Below are positions 62,101 to 64,000 of a DNA stretch of 64,000 nucleotides, piece after piece. Position 1 is the first letter of the stretch. The number at the start of each line of letters is the position of its first letter. A model generated the notes under the pieces. That model saw nothing but the letters and a program-made list of their open reading frames with translations, had not been told where the DNA came from and did no database searches. The position numbers were made by a program, and so were the translations under genes. The DNA comes from Sternotherus odoratus (lineage: Eukaryota > Chordata > Testudines > Kinosternidae), in contig JAVMKO010000010.1 of the NCBI GenBank assembly GCA_032164245.1, positions 684,501 through 748,500 of the forward strand, written 5' to 3'.

Positions 62101-63752
62101 GTTCCTGGCAGCAGTGGGTACTGGCAGCCATGTTCTCCCCCCGCCTGCTCTGGGGGGTTGTGCGTGGAGAAGGCAGCAGGGATGGTATTTCCCTGGGCCC
62201 TCGGCTCGGGTGCTGTGGGGGCCCCTCTCCCCTTGCTGGCTGACCCCCCCCCCCCCCCCCCCCCCCGTGCTCTGCAGAGACATTGGGAAGCGGCTGGAGG
62301 TGCGGAGGAAGGTGGACGCCTGCTTGGGGAAGGCCAGTTCCATCGGCAGACTGGAGCACGTCCAGGCCAGGCTCACGCTCTCCTACAACCGGCGCGGCGA
62401 CCTGGCCATCCACCTCACCAGCCCCATGGGCACCCGCTCCACCCTCCTGGCTCCCAGGTAGGGCCCCGCCTGCCACGGCCTGGGGCTGCCCGGGCTGGGT
62501 CTGTGGGGCCGGCCTCACCTCTCCCTCGTCCCCCAGGCCTCACGACTACTCAGGCGACGGCTTCAACGACTGGGCCTTCATGACCACGCACGCCTGGGAC
62601 GAGGACCCCTCCGGCGACTGGCTGCTGGAGATCGAGAACACGAGCGAAGCCAACAACTACGGTGCGTGCGAGGGGCTGCAGGCTCCCTGCTGGCCCCCTG
62701 GTGCCCGCCTGGCCCGGTTCACTGGCCCACCCTCATGTACAGTAGGTGCCATGTGCCGCCCTGTGGCCACAAGGCCTGCGCCTGGGGGGGCAGGGGGACA
62801 CCCCGGATCTGCCTCTGAGGGACTTGGAGGAAGCTTTCGACCCCCACGGCGGGCGGCAGTGTCCTCTCCGCAGCCCGGGCCCCCCATTCCAGCTGGGGCC
62901 CCACTTGTCATGAGGCCAGTGGCCAGCAGAGGGCACCACAGGCCAGGTGGGTTAGCAAGGGGGGCAGCGGGTCCCTGGCGCTCCTCACCCTCTGCTTGGC
63001 CTGCAGGCACCCTGACCAAGTTCACGCTGGTTCTCTACGGGACGGCGACGGAGCCCACCAGCCTCTCCAACCGGCTGGAGAGCAGCGGCTGCAAAACCCT
63101 CACCTCCAGCCAGACCTGCGTGGGTGAGTGAGGGGCGGGGGCGGGTGGGCGGAGTCCCCGGCCGGGTGCTAACCCCCCTGTCCCCGCAGTGTGCGAGGAG
63201 GGCTTCTACCTGCACCAGAAGAGCTGCCTGAAGCGCTGCCCCCCCGGCTTTGCGCCCAGCCTGCAGAGTGCCCCCGAGGCCCTGGAGAACAGCGTGGAGC
63301 CCAGGCCCCCTCACCTGTGTGTGCCCTGCCACGCCTCCTGCGCCACCTGCACCGGGCCCGTAGCCACCGCCTGCCTCAGCTGCCCGGCCCACTCGCACTA
63401 CAACAGCCTGGACCTGACCTGCTCCCACCAGACGCAGAGCAGCCGCGCCTCCCCCGCCCTGGGCAAGGCCCAGCCCGAGCCGCCGCCCGCCTCCCGCCTG
63501 GCTGTCCTGGTGGCCAGCCTCAGCTGCGTCTTCATCGTCCTCGTCTTCATCACCGTCTTCCTGGTGCTGCAGCTGCGCTCGGGCTTCAGCCTGCGGGGGG
63601 TCAAGGTTTACTCCCTGGACAGCGGGCTCATCTCCTACCGGGGGCTCCCCGCCGAGCTGTGGCAGGAGGAGCTGCCTTCCGAGTCGGAGGGCGAGGACTG
63701 CGAGGCGCACGGCGAGAGGACAGCCTTCATCAGAGACCACAGTGCCCTCTGA
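47116..63752 (+). CDS. FURIN: Furin, trans-Golgi proprotein convertase
   Basis: A calcium-dependent subtilisin-like endoprotease that cleaves secretory precursors after R-X-K/R-R in the trans-Golgi and endosomes. Coding exons: 47116-47289, 52265-52363, 56052-56147, 57764-57892, 58164-58240, 58672-58760, 59013-59185, 59257-59469, 59871-59971, 60076-60179, 60386-60503, 62278-62457, 62537-62661, 63007-63123 and 63190-63752. All are GT-AG and sum to 785 codons plus stop (human 794). Signal peptide about 1-26. Prodomain ends at RTKR (103-106); the internal site is RAVVKR (69-74) with the pH-sensing His at 68. Catalytic residues are Asp152 (SILDDGIE), His193 (NRHGTRCAG), oxyanion Asn294 (WASGNGG) and Ser367 (HTGTSASAP). 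The P domain includes an RGD (NRRGDLAIH). A Cys-rich region covers about 599-676 and the TM about 703-727. The tail has a YRGL sorting motif (748-751) and an acidic Ser cluster (762-768). All catalytic residues are intact. The 3' UTR runs past the right edge. Confidence 0.98.
48760..48920. repeat. Short G-rich tandem repeat, first FURIN coding-region intron
   Basis: Three to four copies of TTTGCTCTGCTGGTGCGGGC followed by a TGTGGGGGGTGTCACC segment and poly-G occur with about 55-60 bp spacing. The rest of this intron (47,290-52,264) is GC-rich with scattered G runs (for example 50,461-50,478 and 51,722-51,735) and no recognised gene. Confidence 0.75.
52640..55045. repeat. 49-bp G-rich minisatellite, second FURIN coding-region intron
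   Basis: About 48 copies of a unit reading GGGGCTGGAATAGCCGGGGG, CTGTGGGTCAGGTTT, a run of 7-13 G, then TCC. The spacing is 48-50 bp, varying with the G-run length. Left units use GTCCAGGG and GTGTGGG in place of GTCCGGGG and TTTGGG; the central block is nearly uniform GTCCGGGG; the right end returns to GTCCAGGG. The RNA strand is G-rich. The long open frames in it are array artefacts. Confidence 0.97.
55050..56050. other. FURIN: Remainder of second FURIN coding-region intron
   Basis: GC-rich intron sequence between the minisatellite and the exon encoding the RTKR cleavage site. No repeat or gene is recognised. Confidence 0.4.
57179..57464. mobile_element. 286-bp hAT MITE in third FURIN coding-region intron
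   Basis: The ends CAGCGGGTCTCAAACT and, reversed, CAGGGGTTCTCAAACT match at most positions. Flanking octamers AGCTAGAC (57,171-57,178) and ACCTAGAC (57,465-57,472) are an 8-bp target duplication with one mismatch. The interior holds a long palindrome built from CCGCCGAA, TTCGGCGG and GACATGCCGAGC motifs. It has no coding capacity. Confidence 0.88.
60504..62277. other. FURIN: FURIN intron before the P-domain exon at 62,278
   Basis: A 1.8-kb GC-rich intron without a recognised repeat. It ends in an uninterrupted run of 23 C (62,244-62,266), which serves as the polypyrimidine tract, followed by GTGCTCTGCAG. Confidence 0.6.
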
Positions 63753-64000
63753 GCCCCCCGGCCCCTCCCTCCCTGCCCTGGCTCAGCCCCCGGGGCGGGG
63801 GAGGCCGAGGGGCCTGGACACTGCCCCGTCCTGGAGGGCTTCACCAGCTGCTGGCACCGTCCTGCGGGCGCCTCTGCTCCTGGGCAGCGGCAGCCCCCGG
63901 CACCGTCCTGGGCTCTCGCTCCCCCCGGCACCAGGCCCAGCCTCCATGTCTTTCTTTTAACTCGCCAAAGTGTTTTAGCGCGGCCCCCCCGCTGGCCCCG
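63753..64000 (+). other. FURIN: FURIN 3' UTR, start only
   Basis: GC-rich sequence after the stop codon. No poly(A) signal occurs before the window ends, so the transcript probably continues past the right edge. Confidence 0.5.

Overview
This is a vertebrate nuclear window. It carries four protein-coding genes with GT-AG introns, CpG-rich promoters, very G-rich minisatellites and many CR1 LINEs, hAT, Tigger/pogo and Harbinger-like DNA transposons. A tRNA-derived SINE with a CR1-like tail at about 45,925-46,095, together with abundant CR1, points to a reptile, most probably a turtle. The taxon is an inference and was not tested by a search.

Layout: (1) 362-4,802, minus strand: the 5' seven coding exons of a serine-incorporator family gene (SERINC4 by context); its 3' exons lie off the left edge. 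(2) 5,860-16,080: gene-free, with a CR1 LINE split by a pogo-type MITE, a 20/29-bp tandem array, an LTR-retroelement fragment and a Harbinger-like MITE. (3) 16,336-26,322, plus strand: HYPK, four coding exons, with a 44-bp G-rich minisatellite in intron 1 and a nested hAT/Tigger insertion filling most of intron 3. (4) 28,292-35,359, minus strand: MFAP1, nine coding exons that sum to exactly 439 codons plus stop, tail-to-tail with HYPK. (5) 35,430-44,300: intergenic, CR1 nested in CR1, then a G-rich minisatellite carrying a hAT MITE and an inverted segment. (6) About 44,000-64,000, plus strand: FURIN, with a CpG-island promoter, 15 coding exons (785 codons plus stop) and a 2.4-kb 49-bp minisatellite in the second coding-region intron.

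The genes do not form a pathway. HYPK is a cytosolic partner of the NatA acetyltransferase, MFAP1 is a spliceosomal protein, SERINC4 is a multipass membrane protein and FURIN is the trans-Golgi proprotein convertase. SERINC4-HYPK-MFAP1 is a conserved vertebrate neighbourhood (human 15q15.3). FURIN sits elsewhere on human chromosome 15, so its adjacency here marks a rearrangement relative to human. I found no evidence of a wholly new biological system. The most notable structures are the transposon nest inside HYPK intron 3, the MITE that carries its own minisatellite, and the G-rich arrays in HYPK and FURIN.
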